Shown here: piece by piece, positions 33,606 to 45,820 of the stretch
How positions within the stretch are numbered: position 1 is the stretch's first letter
Layout of the letters: each line of letters starts with the position of its first letter
Program-made: the position numbers and the translations under genes
The notes under the pieces: model-generated
Database searches by the model: none
The model's input: the letters and a program-made list of their open reading frames with translations, nothing else
What the model was told of the DNA's origin: nothing
Assembly (NCBI GenBank): GCA_018417955.1
Contig: JACTVC010000014.1
Location: 806,001 to 870,000 of the forward strand
Source of the DNA: Laccaria trichodermophora
Taxonomy: Eukaryota > Basidiomycota > Agaricomycetes > Agaricales > Hydnangiaceae
Direction of reading: 5' to 3'
DNA: 64,000 nucleotides

Positions 33606-35467
33606 TCACTCCAGTTCATACCCAGCCGTATGAAGCACAGCGGCAAACTATGGGAAAGCAGCTAGTTAGCAAGACTAGTGTGTTTTCATAGGACCACCGG
33701 CGTACCTGCACTTTAGCGATGGCATACATCTGGTCAAAGTCGTACCCTTCCCTCTCACTCAGATCATCTAACAATTTCGTTAAGATGTGGGTTTAATTAA
33801 GGGAGGAAGATGATCCTTACGGCTATTATGATACATTGGGTCCGCGACTAGCCCATGCCGTCAGCGTTGATCGCGCAAATGTGGGAATGAGGAGGAGGAA
33901 CTTACTCCGTCCAACACGTTCGAAAAGTTGCGTTACTGGGTAGCCTTGCTCGATGAAGGACTGAGAGGTTTGACAGTCAGTTATCTCGGAGAGGGAGGGA
34001 GAGTTAGGGTAGACTGACCTGGTGGTCACTGCAGCACACCTGCGTCATCACCGTTATCAGATTATGCATTGGGAATCAGAGAAAATACGTACTGGTGTAA
34101 GTCCAAGATGAAGCTCGGGGCTGTAGATTTCAGAGATATTCCATACAAGCTGGGTAACTTCTGGTGTCCCAATTCTATAGATTGCTTTTGAGAAGGTTTG
34201 GTAGGAGATCACAGAGGAGGTTACGCACCGTTCCGGAAGTCCGAGTTGCATTGGCTCGCCAGGGGCACGATATGCCGTCATATCAGCTTGAATCATCAAA
34301 ATCACACTCGCATTGGCAGCCCTTAATTCCTCTGAACCACCATCAGTGCCCGTAAAGCAAACAAAAAAAAGAGCGAACATACTAGCATACGCCTTGGACC
34401 CCAACAACCCCTGCTCCTCACCAGCGAACGCGACGAGCTCCACGTTAGCGTTTGTGAATCTGACACCTTTTCGGGCAATGGTACGCGCAATTGCGAGGAC
34501 ACCTGTGGTTCCGGAACCGTCGTCGTTTGCACCTGGAGCGCGTGTGCTTCCGAAAGATCCACGGCTGTCGTAGTGCCCGCTGATTATGATGGTGTCGTTC
34601 GTCGGATTGACGGCGGCGTATCGGCTGAAGAAATTAGTTGATTGAAGAAGAGAATTATAGATGTGTTACACACCATACGACGTTAGGCACAAATCCTTCA
34701 AGGAATGGTTTGTAATGACATTCAGCACCAGAATTCTCAAACCGCGCCTTCAGCCATTTCGCGGCAATGACGGCACCCGGAGTGAACGAATGTCTAGAGA
34801 CAATGCCAGACCTTCCGTCTTCCCCTGTGAGGAAACGGATATCGTTACGCATTTGAGGGAGGGATATGTTGTTGACAATAGACGCGACTACGGGGTCAAA
34901 TTTTAGTTTCTTGAGCGCATTTTTCACGGGTTCTATGGTTGAGGGTGACACGGCGTGATATGGAATGGGCTCTCTTGGAAGAAGGGCTGATTTCCAGAAT
35001 GGGGGCAAGAGCGTATCGATTGTACGTGCTTGGAAAGGAGGTATTGAAATGAGGAGTGACGTTGAGCTTTGGTGGAGAATCGTGGGTGGGGATGGTCGTC
35101 GAGAGGGGGACAAAACTTCTTGATCCAGCGGTTCTGGCAAGTCTGACGACAACAGCGAATTGAGGAAGGATTCTGTGATTCCCGTTGAGCCCTCCAAGAG
35201 GCTCTCTTCGACAAAATCCTGGTGAAGCCACACCAGTTGATTACCCCCCTCGGGAACCTCGACAAATGGGGTATTCCTAGGAAAATACGCGTCCCACGCG
35301 TCGTAACATTCTTGGTCCGGTACATTGAAGATGCTGTAGCCTGGTGTGTGGACGTCCTGATAGGTTCCATAAAAGTAATTTGAGAGACATGAATCTTCTG
35401 CGACGAATTTTGAGTGAAAAGGCGCGACGAGCAGAAGGCCCAGTGGGAATGCTGCCTTTGCGGTCAT
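33606..35467 (-). CDS. M28-family zinc metallopeptidase, copy 1 (looks intact)
   Basis: A secreted or vacuolar aminopeptidase-type enzyme by family. The start is ATG 35,467 with a hydrophobic signal-like start (MTAKAAFPLGLLLVAPF). A long N-terminal region precedes the catalytic domain: VNPTNDTIIISGHYDSRG (first zinc His and Asp), APGANDDGSG (bridging Asp), VELVAFAGEEQGLLGSKAYA (catalytic and zinc Glu pair) and ILMIQADMTAY (zinc Asp). Small exons follow: RIGTPEVTQLVWNISEIYSP, VCCSDHQ, SFIEQGYPVTQLFERVGR, MYHNS and DDLSEREGYDFDQMYAIAKV, with a last exon FAAVLHTAGYELE and TGA at 33,608-33,606. Splice sites fit GT..AG throughout and I found no lesion. It shares a 121-bp intergenic region with the divergent GH47 gene. 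Confidence 0.85.
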
Positions 35468-35588
35468 CGTGAGGGAAGGAGCTGAACGGCCTGAACCGAG
35501 ACAAGCTGAGCGAGATAGGGTGACACCGCCACCGATCACACTCAAGAGATGATGGTTGTCCACAGACGTCGTAACCCTCTTGCTCACC
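35468..35588. promoter_or_regulatory. Bidirectional promoter region between the M28 and GH47 genes
   Basis: Only 121 bp separate the two divergent start codons, so the core promoters and 5' UTRs must overlap. No TATA box stands out. The unit 2 equivalent (60,369-60,484) differs by small indels on the M28 side. Confidence 0.45.
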
Positions 35589-38255
35589 ATGAGCGACAGT
35601 CGTATGCGCAAGAAGCTCAAGAAGCAGCGTACAGAGCAGGTCTCCGCGACGTTGACTTCAAGAGTCAGTCAATCTCATACTGCTGGCAGCAACAAAGAAT
35701 CACCAGCTCCACCCGTCTCCTTGACCCTCATTTGGTTTTCAGTCCTTACCGCAACGTTGATCCTTGCGTATCTGGTTAGAATCGCGTCATTATTCTTGAA
35801 GAGAACGCTTATCTTATTTTGAATTATAGAACCCAACTGTCGTTATCATTTTCTTGGACTCGTGGATCGGGTTCTCTGAGCACTACGATGGAGCTCCGGC
35901 AGCTTCCTCAACAACAGAGACGTTTACTTACTTGCCTGCCGATATACCAAAGCGCGATGCAGTGGTTAACGCGTTCAAAGTACGTGCCTCGTATTCAATC
36001 CTTCAGAGGGTAAAGACTGATCTTGCAACAGCACGCTTGGCACGCATATGGTGACCTCCTACTGCTTTATTTTCCCTCTAAGTATCTGAATACGCTCATC
36101 AGAGAGAGATGCTATGGGGGATGACGAATACCACCCCATAGAACAAAAAGGAAGCAACCTGACGAAAGCAGGAGGGATCGGCTACATGGTAATCGACGTG
36201 CTCGACACCATGCAACTGATGGGTCTCAAAGAAGAATACGCTAGATCCAGAAACTGGGTACAATCCAAGCTGTCCTTTGACCGTGATGACCGATTCAGCA
36301 CATTCGAGGTAGGCACCATTTGTCGCTTCTCCCCTCCAACTCATCGTAACGCTTTCCTCCCGCAACCAGACAACCATCCGTGTCCTCGGCGGCCTACTTT
36401 CCGCATACCACCTATCCAACCACGACCCACTCTACCTCGAAAAAGCAGTTGAACTAGCAGACAGGATCTTACCCGTTTTCAACACACCTTCAGGGCTCCC
36501 CTTGCCCGTTATTAATCTAGCGACGATGGAGCCGAGTCACATGGACGACTTCCCGGGACTGGTTAGCGTTGCAGAGGCTGGGACTTTGCAGTTGGAGTTC
36601 AGGTATTTGAGCCATTTGACGGGGAATGATGTGTATTGGCGCAAAGTTGAAAAGGTGGGGCTGGTTCAGTGATGAATGAATAGTATCTGAAGGAGAGGAC
36701 AGGTCATGCGAGTTATTAAAGATGCGCGGTTGCCTCACGGCTTGGCGTCCATCTTATTGAAGTGCGTTCTTTTCTTTCTCGTTTTCTTGCGAGCGTTGTT
36801 CACAACTTATCTCAGTATTGACCGAGGGCAGTATGAATCGTCTGCCATCCGACTTGGTGCGCGAGCAGACTCGTTTTACGAGTATTTGTTGTTCGTAACT
36901 TCCACTCTTCGTGAAGTACGTCAGGCTTATAAACCTCAACAGAAAACAATACCTTCAAACGGTATGCCTTTGCAGCCCCATTCGCGTTCTTTTCTCATAG
37001 AACACACAGAATAAATCTGAAGTGGTCTACCGTGACGTAGGTTGGTCTTCTTCCCTTCTTCGTGTCTCATACTTATTTCATCACAGATGTACGACGATGC
37101 CATGACCGCCATACACTCATACCTCATCCAAGAGAGCAAAAACTCTAAAATGACATACACGTCTGAGCTCATCCCCGAACATAACGAGGACGGTGAAATG
37201 TTCGTCTCCTCTTCCCATTTCCAACTACCACTCAAACGACGATGACAGATCATGGCGATTGACACCAAAGCAAGACCACCTAGTCTGCTTCCTTGGGGGT
37301 TCGCTCATGCTTGGGGCAACACACACAGGGGCAGTCACTCGACAGCCCGTCTCAATACCCCCTCGACTGGAAGAGCTCGCGGAAAATGGACGAAGAGATT
37401 GGAAAACGGGAGTTGAGCTCATCAAGACGTGTATGAATACCCATGATACTGCTAGGTGCGTCTCCTCGACGTTGGTCGAGTTGTTTGGAGTTAATGGAGG
37501 GCGAGTTCAGTGGGTTGTCGCCTGAGATTGTATACTTCAGAGTACCAAGTGATGGGATGGGCGGATACGATATTGCCCCTTCTGATTGGTATATCCGTGG
37601 TGCTCAGTATGTGTCTCTAAAGTGACCTGACATTCCTCCAACTGACCATATCCAATCTCATTATAGGAAAGGCGAATCCCCGCCATACGACGCCCACTAC
37701 ATGCTCCGGTACCTCCTTCTCCCCTCCGTTCTTCCTTCCCAACTAACCAACTACTGAAACAAAGGCCAGAAACCGTCGAATCTCTTTTCCTTGCATATCG
37801 TCTGACAGGCGATCCCATATACCGAGACCACGCATGGGCGATCTTCCAATCTATCGAGAAGCACTGCCGTGTCCCTACGGGGGGATACGCGACGATTATC
37901 AATGTAGATGAGAACCCGGCAAGGCAAGAGGATAAGATGGAGACGTTCTTTTTGGTTCGTCTTTTTCCTTTGAACTTGGTGTTTACTGAATGGGGCTGTA
38001 GAGTGAGACGCTGAAGTATCTTTATCTGTTATTCTCGGATTCGGATGTGGTTCCTTTGGATAGTATGTTTTTTATGTTTTGCAACTTTGAAGTGGATGTG
38101 GCTGATCATGTGTTTGTAGAGTATGTATTCAATACAGAGGTAAGCTTATATCAAGCTGAGATACAACTGTAACTGAGACTGATGACCACCCTTTCTTTTC
38201 ATAGGCCCATCCTCTGCCAGTCTTTACTCCAAAAATATGGACTGGCTTTTCATAG
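35589..38255 (+). CDS. GH47 class I alpha-1,2-mannosidase, copy 1 (looks intact)
   Basis: ER/Golgi enzyme that trims mannose from N-glycans. [14 protein letters not shown] is a short basic cytosolic tail, followed by one membrane anchor ([20 protein letters not shown]), the type II layout usual for this family. Then [178 protein letters not shown] and [20 protein letters not shown] with [19 protein letters not shown], ending at TAG 38,255. About a dozen short introns all fit GT..AG. No lesion found. Confidence 0.88.
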
Positions 38256-39761
38256 CATACATATACTATAGCAAGCTGCAGTATTTTCTAATCTTTATCA
38301 CTCCAACTTGTGTTGAAGAGCAGATCCAACTTCAATGACATCACTCTGGTGCTAGAACTGCATATTTGGGTTTTGCTCTCTGTGCATTAAACCCTGCCCC
38401 ATTCTCCTTCAGCAGCTTCACAACTGCCATATGACCTTGAGATGTTGCTGCCTGAAGAGCAGTTCTATATTCTGTTCCCTGTACATCTGCCCCATTCTCC
38501 ACCAGCAGCTTCACAACTGCTTCATGACCTCCAGATGCCGCTGCTTGAAGAGCATTTCCATACTGTCCTCCCTGTGCATCCACAGCTGCCCCTTTCTCCA
38601 TCAGCAGCTTCACAACTGCTTCATGACCTCTATATGCTGCTGCTTGAAGAGCATTTCCATACTGTCCTCCCTGTGCATTAACACCTGCCCCATTCTCCAT
38701 CAACAGCTTCATAACTGCTTCATGACCTCTATATGCTGCTGCTGCAAGAGCAGTTCCATAATTTCCTCCCTGTGCATTCACATCTGCCCCTTCCTCCATC
38801 AGCAGCTTCACAACTGCTTCATCACCTCTAGATGCTGCTGCTTGAAGAGCATTTTCATAATTTCCTCCCTGTGCATTCACATCTGCCCCTTCCTCCATCA
38901 GCAGCTTCATAACTGCTTCATGACCTCCAGATGCTGCTGCTTGAAGAGCATTTCCATGCCATCCTCCCTGTGCATTCACATCTGCCCCTTTCTCCATCAG
39001 CAGCTTCACAACTGCTTCATGACCTCTATATGCTGCTGCTTGAAGAGCAGTTCCATATTTTCCTCCCTGTGGATTCACATCTGCCCCATTCTCCACCAGT
39101 AGCTTCACAACTGCCTCATGACCCCCAGATGCTGCTGCTTGAAGAGCATTTCCATACTGTACTCCCTGTGCATAAACACCTGCCCCATTCTCTATGAGCA
39201 GCTTCACAATTGCCTCATGGCCCCTAGATGCTGCTGTTTGAAGTGCAGATTGTCCTCCCTGTCCATTCACATCTGCCCCATTCTCTATCAGCAACTTCAT
39301 AACTGCCTTATGACCTCCATATGCTGCTGCTTGTAGAGCATTTCCATATTGCCCTCCCCATGCATTAACATCTGTGCCATTGTCCATCAGCAGCTTCACA
39401 ACTGCCTCATGACCCTTCAATACTGCTGCTTGAAGAGCATTTCCATACTGTCCTCCCTGTGCATGCACATCTGCCCCATTCTCCAACAGCAGCTTCACAG
39501 CTGCCTCATGACCATCTATTGCTGCTGCTTGAAGAGCATTTCCATATAGTCCTCCCTGTGCATTCACATCTGCCCCATTCTCTAACAGTAGCTTCACAAC
39601 TGCTCCATGACCTAGGGATGCTGCTGCTTGAAGAGCATTTCCATGTTGCCCTCCCTGTGCCTTAACATCTGCCCCATTCTCCATCAGCAGCTTCACAACT
39701 GCCTCATGACCCCCAAATGCTGCTGCTTGCAGTGGATACTGTCCTCCCTGTGCATAAACAC

Positions 39762-41602
39762 TAGTCTCTCCTAGACAGACTTCGATATTATGTGAAGTCG
39801 TACCTTTGTTCACGATAATATGAAGTCTGTTATTTACCACGCCCCCAAAACCGCGTCAGAAAAAGTTTATGTAATCTTCGGAGTTTGAAACCGCGTCGCG
39901 TCAATACTCCCTCGTCTCTCTGGGCTCTTTGACGTGTTTATAGTTCCAAAACGCCTCCTAGCTTTGCAAATTCAATCCATATCTCATTTAAATGCTGCCC
40001 TCCGCCAATGCAAACGTTCGTAGCGTCCGATCATACAAGAAAAAGCCCACAATCCAAGTTCCTGCAGTACCAGACTTCCTCTCCGCATTCATATCGCAAT
40101 CTCCACTCAGTTTGTCGAATTTCGGAGCTTCGCCACCTATTCAATTTTCTCCTGAATGTCTATTCTCGTCTTCATCCTCTACCTCATTGTCACCTCACGG
40201 CTCACCCTTTATCAATCTCCGTGAATCTTCCAGTCAACCAATGCTAATCCGAGCTCGACAAGATAAAACACAAAAGCAAGAAGCAAAATTCCGACGAATG
40301 GAAGAGATTCTAGAAGACTCGGGCTTTGACTCACTCGGCGAATTTCTGGAAATCCTGTTCTACAATCCCACTTGCGGAGCGGAAGATCCTCACGGTGTTC
40401 TCATGGTCGAGTTGTCGCTCGGTTTCTTCAGGGAAGAAACAAGATCAAGATGTCTGATATCATTGAGCTCATTTACTCTCACAAGCACAGTGCACCGTCT
40501 TCGAGATCGACTCAATCCCACGAGCGCCATGCGCCTTTCTCGCCATCTGTCACTTCTTCCGAAATCCTCCACGCGCGTCCTTCCTTATTCACTTGGGCAA
40601 CAAATCTTGTCGCCAATCATGTTCATCGAGAGTTCTATGATCTTACTAGTAAGGATGATGACGTTCACCTTTGAGCATCAACAAATGGTCGACGTGCGGA
40701 TCATGTTAACCTTGTAAGCTGGGAAGTTCTCGGACAATTCAGTATTGCTGGACTTTGTGACAAATACAAGACTCGTGCGCCTGTCTCTTGGTATCTCACT
40801 GAATCAATGACCGCCTCTCGCAGGAGCGGCATTGTGATTCTAAAGAAGCGACGTCCACATCCAATTGCAAGTATTTAACTAAAATTTTCATTGTCGTTGA
40901 TTGCTTATCCATTTTCATAGGTACAAGTCGGCGCGATCAGCTCGTTTATTATAGCACGAAACCACTATGCAAATGGAGATCTTGCGATGGTCTTGTCCAT
41001 ATGGCGTTTCGCAGCCAAATCCCACGTCGATGTCAAGCGTGTCTACAGTCGATTTGGAAATATCGTTAGCGACACAACCGCTCGCAAGGCTCTTGACTCT
41101 ATGACAGAATCAAGTCTTGCTACTCTACGAGCTTCTGTCAAGGCTGCAACTGAACGAGGAGAGATGTGGTGCGTAGTCTTGGATAATATCCAAGAGTATT
41201 GTCTGATATACGAAGTAGGTATAGCTCGCCAAAGTATACTCAAAGTTGGGACCGCAGCAGCTGCAATACGCCTCAATGATTGCAAAACCGGTGCTTTTGA
41301 CTTACAGAGTCATCTCGCATGTCCAATCCGGTATGACTTTCTTCACAATGGTGTTGATCGTGTCAAGTCCTTGAGGGTCCTGCCAGCGGGGTTGTCGAGC
41401 CATCACTGAGTCGTTATAATGAGTTCTAAATCAGCCAAGATGTTGAATATCAAGTTTGACGTGTATTGGAATGGAAACGCATGAGCTATCGCGTTGAGAA
41501 CAAACGGCAAGGACGCAATATTGACGCGACGCGCTTTCAAACTCCGAAGATTACATAAACATTTTCTGACGCGGTTTTGGGGGCGCGGTAAAAACAGGAC
41601 TA
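39762..41602. mobile_element. 1.84-kb MULE-like TIR element in the ankyrin array
   Basis: Flanked by the 9-bp direct repeat CATAAACAC (39,753-39,761 and 41,603-41,611). Joining the flanks restores one exact 99-bp ankyrin unit, so this is a true target duplication. The ends both start TAGTC, and about 75 bp of inverted repeat follows slightly inside: ACCACGCCCCCAAAACCGCG on the left, its near inverse on the right. A 9-bp duplication points to a Mutator-like element. The interior carries the DUF6589-like pseudogene on the plus strand. Confidence 0.85.
39992..41409 (+). pseudogene. Truncated DUF6589-type protein gene inside the MULE-like element
   Basis: Reads RRMEEILEDSGFDSLGEFLE, ILFYNPTCGAEDPHG, then in a second frame GRNKIKMSDIIELIYSHKHS, SLFTWATNLVANHVHREFYD, a TGA after DVHL (about 40,674), ASTNGRRADHVNLVSWEVLG, SIAGLCDKYKTRAPVSWYLT and RRSGIVILKKRRPHP. 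After an intron (about 40,868-40,920) come IQVGAISSFIIARNHYANGD, VDVKRVYSRFGNIVSDTTAR and VLDNIQEYCLIYE with GTAAAAIRLNDCKTGAFDL. This is the N-terminal region of DUF6589-containing proteins of Agaricomycetes as I remember them; the long remainder is missing. Function unknown; its place inside a TIR element suggests a transposon-borne family. Confidence 0.6.
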
Positions 41603-43956
41603 CATAAACACCTACCCCATTCTCCATTAGCAACTTCACAACTGCCTCATGACCCTTCAATGCTGCTACTTGAAGTGCATTTCCATACTGTCCTCCCTGT
41701 GCATAAACACCTGCCCCATTCTCTATGAGCAGCTTCACAATTGCCTCATGACCCCCAGATGCTGCTGCTTGAAGTGCATACTGTACTCCCTGTGCATAAA
41801 CACCTGCCCCATTCTCTATGAGCAGCTTCACAATTGCCTCATGGCCCCTAGATGCTGCTGTTTGAAGTGCAGATTGTCCTCCCTGTCCATTCACATCTGC
41901 CCCATTCTCCATCAGCAGCTTCACAACTGCCTCATGACCTCCAGATGCTGCTGCTTCAAGAGCACTTCCATACTGTCCTCTCTGTGGATTAACATCTGCC
42001 CCATTCTCTATCAGCAACTTCACAACTGCCTTATGACCTCCAGATGCTGCTGCTTGAAGAGCATTTCCATCATGTCCTCCCTGTGCATTCATATCTGCCC
42101 TGTTCTCCATTAGCAGCTTCACAACTGCCTCATGACCTTCAGATGCTGCTGCTTGGAGAGCATTTCCATACTGTCCTCCCTGTGCATTAACATCTGGCCC
42201 ATTCTCTAACAGCAGCTTCACAACTGCCTCATGACCTCCAGACGATGCTGCCTGCAGAGCTTTCCCTTCCTGTGCATTAACATCTTCCCCCTTCTCTATC
42301 ATCAGCTTTACAATTGTTTCATGACCCCTCAATGATTCTACCCAAAGCACTTTTTCTTGTAAATAAACAGTGCCTAGAAATAATGATTAAACTCTTTAAT
42401 ATATCATGCTTCAGTTACAAACTTCACCATTCTCATCTTCAATTATGTCAAATGCTTCTTGGATTCGATTTGGAAGGTCTTGACAAGTAATTAACCAGCT
42501 TTTATCCTAGGTGGTACACTTTTACATTTACAGATCACTCATTGATATTAGTAACTCACTGAGTTTTGAATCACAGAACACCAGTCACTATCATCGAGAA
42601 CTATAACCCTTGCTCTGGGACACTACAAAAGGTTTGATCAAACAGGTTTTAGATTGCACATTATGCTACTGTTACCTTTTGCAGAAGCATAGAAATAATA
42701 GGTGTTGCAGGATGATACACTAGAGGTATCTTGACAGAGCAAATGAATGAAGGAATAAATTTTGAATAAGTGAAAGCACTGACCTGTGTGGGTACCACTG
42801 ACAACCCTAATGTACTGTGACCATGAAAATGTTGTCCATCATAATCACCAGAGAGGTCTCTTGAAGGTGAATTCATGGCACCAGAAATTGAGGTGAAGGA
42901 ACTTTTGTATGTTGGCTGTGCTGATGCCTGAGCTTTTGTTGAAGTTGCCACCCTCAATTGATGTTGTTTCCACTCTTTGTCACCAAGGACAAGATTAAGT
43001 GAATGAATAAATGTGCACTGGTTTTGCAGAGGCACCCCAGCATGGTCTTCTGGTGGGTCTAGAGGCTCAACATCCTCAGGGCCCACCTTCAGATCTTTTG
43101 CCATGCCATCTGCCTCCCAAAAATATTTTGGATACAGAGAATGACCTTCACTGTTAACATTGAAGCTTAAATTGGTCACTTCATTTTCAACAGGTTTGGA
43201 CTGGCTGTGTGCATAAGTTGCAATGCCCCAAGAGGTTGTCTTGTGACATCCAATTACCAAGCGAATATCACCATTGCCAAGTTCTAGACCATGAACTATG
43301 TTGGCATAGTCATACCGGCTGGCAAGATTAGTGGCTGCATAGTCCTTGAATTTGCCAATATTTCTTCTCAAGTTTTGATGATAGGCTCCTTGAGGCATGG
43401 TTAGAATAGCACCTTCAAGTTCAGAACATTGGAATGTTGTTCTAATATCATCTTGTAAGTATCTTTGAGCTGTAGCAGAGACTTGAAACAAACCTAGTCC
43501 TCTGTACAGAAGGATTGGCTATGTAAATTCGTACAGAAGGATTGGCTATGTAGCTGTTTGGGGAATGGATTGGCTTGACTTGGACATCTGCTGGATTTAG
43601 ATTATAGTGATAGAAGCCATCAGGAAGCACATCTGGGTTCATGGCATGCCCAGCAGGCGAACTGATATTGAAGAAGCGGTCAAAGTCACCTGATGAAGTA
43701 ACCACCCCAACATCACCAATGCTGACACCTTGGTGTTCATAAGAATCACAATGACTTGTGCTGGGCTGGGGAATGTAGAGAGGCTGGCCATGTCCCTCTA
43801 AAAACATGAAATGATTGTAGATGACACAGCCAGCATTAGCAGGCCTCTGCAGCTCTGTAGGTGGAGGCTGCTCAGGGTCTGCCTCCAAGGTAACAGGCAA
43901 AGTGTCAGAATCTGGTCCCCCTACATCAGAGAAACCTTCCAGAAAGATTTTTTTAG

Positions 43957-43964
43957 GATCTGAA
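43957..43964. repeat. Target site duplication of element C (left; right copy at 45,821-45,828)
   Basis: GATCTGAA occurs on both sides of element C, 8 of 8 identical. The unit 1 paralogue shows the unoccupied site GGATCTGAACC near 22,342. Confidence 0.92.
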
Positions 43965-45820
43965 CAGTACTTTACCCTCCCCCACGGATTCCACATGGAC
44001 TCCACATGGACTCCATAAATCCATCTGGACTCCATCTGGACTCCACCCAGGAAGGACCTCACCCTACATTTTTGCTGAAAATCCATCTGGACTCCACATG
44101 GACTCCACCTGGAATCCAAGTGGCCTCCAGATGGATTCAATCAGAGTTCCAACATGGACTCTGCCTTGCACAAATTATAAAAAAATCCCAACTTTAGCCA
44201 GATGTCATATGATTTAATCTAACTCAGACCTTATATTCAATCCTAAGAATTCCTTATCATATTTGTATTTGAACAAAGAAAATTCAAGTGTATTTATTGA
44301 ATAGAACTACATACATGTATTTTACTACTTCAAATGGAGAAGGGAGGAAGGATAGAGAGGGAGGGGAAGGGAGTGATGGAGGGGAAGGAGTGATAGAGGG
44401 GAGGGAGTGATGGAGGGATGGAGGGAAGGGGGGGTGAGGGGGGGAATGGAGGGGAGAGACAATAGTGAGGACTCACCATGAATGTGGACACATCGTAGAC
44501 GTCGACATGGGTCGTTGACGCATCATGGACGTCGACGCGGGTTGTTGATGCGTCGTGAATGTGGATGCGGGCCATTGAGGTGTCGTGGACGTTGACGTGG
44601 GCGGTTGTCATGTCGTTGACGTGGGTCGTCGCGTCGTCGTCGTCGTGGGTCGTGGTTGCATCGTCGTCATGGGTTGTGGTCGCGTCGTCGTTGACATGGT
44701 TCGTGGCCGCGTCGTTGATGTGGGTCGTGGCTGCGTTGTTGACATGGGTCGTGGCCGCGTCGTCGTCATGGGTCGTCGTCGCGTCGTCGACGTGGGTCGT
44801 GGTCGTGTCGTGGTCGACGTGGGTCGTGGTCGCACCTGGACGTTGACGCGGGCCGTTGTCACGTCGTTGACATGGGTCGTCGTCGCGTTGTCGTTGACAT
44901 TGGTCGTCGTCGCGTTGTCGTTGACGTGGGTCGTGGCCGCGTCATCGTCGTGGGTCGTCGTCGCATCGTCGTGGGTCGTCGTCGCATCGTCGTTGATGTG
45001 GGTTGTGGCCATGTCGTTGTTGTGGGTCGTGGCCGCGTCGTCGTTGTGGGTCGTGGTTGCGTCGTGGTCGACGTGGGTCGTGGTCACGTCGTGCTCCTGG
45101 GTGATTGTCGCTTGGCTGGTTGTAGTGTTGTTGTCGTCGCTTTGCGCTGTGGATGGGTGGGGTCGTGGTGACGTGGCATCGACACGTTGTTGGGGGATCG
45201 TCATCGTCGGGGGTCATTGGTGTGGGCGGTGTTAGTCGTGGGTGGTCGTCGACGGCAGTGGACGGTGTCGGCCTGGGCGACGTGCTGAGCGAGGGGGGCT
45301 CGTCGTGAGGGATGGTGGTTGGATGGTGGTGGTTGAGGAACAAGATGCGCAAATAATAAGCAAACACCACGCACATGTGTTGAACATGCGGAACGTGCCA
45401 AGCGACGTGGCCATATAGATCACTAGTTGGCCTTAGCTTTTAAAGGCCTTGTGGTTCAATGGCTAATTGTCTAGCTATTAACTTTAACTCTGTCCATGAG
45501 CTCCTGGGTTCAATTCTAGCTCATGCACTTTCATTTTTTATATATAATAAATAAAGTAAGGCAATTAATCCACATGGATTCCAGATGGAGTCTCACTGGG
45601 TGAATTCATATAACCCAGTGTTCCGAGGTGGAGTCCATGTTGTCCACATGGAGCAACTGGACTCCAACTGGACTCCAGCTGGAATCCAGATGGATTCTAG
45701 ACAAAAAATTGGCTGGGCTACCACCAAAAAAAAATTGTCTAAAATCCACCTGGACTCCAGGTGGATCCATGGAGTCCATCTGGAGTCCACATGGAATCTG
45801 TGGGGGAGAGTAAAGTCCTC
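43965..45820. mobile_element. Element C: 1.86-kb non-autonomous relative of elements A and B
   Basis: The left end reads CAGTACTTTACCCTCCCCCA and the right end, inverted, GAGGACTTTACTCTCCCCCA, with an 8-bp target duplication. Terminal satellites on both sides use CATGGACTCC / CATCTGGACTCC monomers (43,980-44,160 and 45,570-45,800). Inside lie an AT-rich spacer, a GGGAGGGA tract (44,335-44,455), about 900 bp of GTCGTGG/GACGTGGGTC repeats (44,465-45,350) and a tRNA-like module (45,445-45,540). The layout matches element B step for step. It interrupts the ankyrin gene between its N-terminal exons. Confidence 0.9.
45445..45545 (+). other. tRNA-like Pol III promoter module of element C
   Basis: A-box-like GTGGTTCAATGGCTA (from 45,451) and B-box-like GGGTTCAATTCTAGC (from 45,506) are followed by TTTTTTATATATAATAA. 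The A-box text resembles a different tRNA species from that in element B, while position and tail are the same. Confidence 0.5.

Larger units (their letters stand above)
21650..38340. repeat. Segmental duplication unit 1
   Basis: From AGCACCTTCAAGTTCAGAAC to the end of the GH47 gene this block aligns by eye with 43,405-63,254, with the same gene order and orientation. Differences are a long insertion in unit 2 upstream of uS4, a deletion of about 1.24 kb in unit 2 across the dioxygenase, element C in unit 2, and many small indels. Identity is very high in the uS4 and GH47 exons and lower in 22,700-24,400. Confidence 0.9.

Noticed and set aside
38431..39102. Long Cys/Ser-rich plus-strand frame
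   Set aside because: Antisense shadow of the ankyrin array; its CCCLKSISILSSLCI pattern follows the 99-bp repeat.
44585..45235. 216-codon Val/Arg/Gly-rich plus-strand frame
   Set aside because: Product of the GTCGTGG repeats of element C; the opposite strand is equally open.
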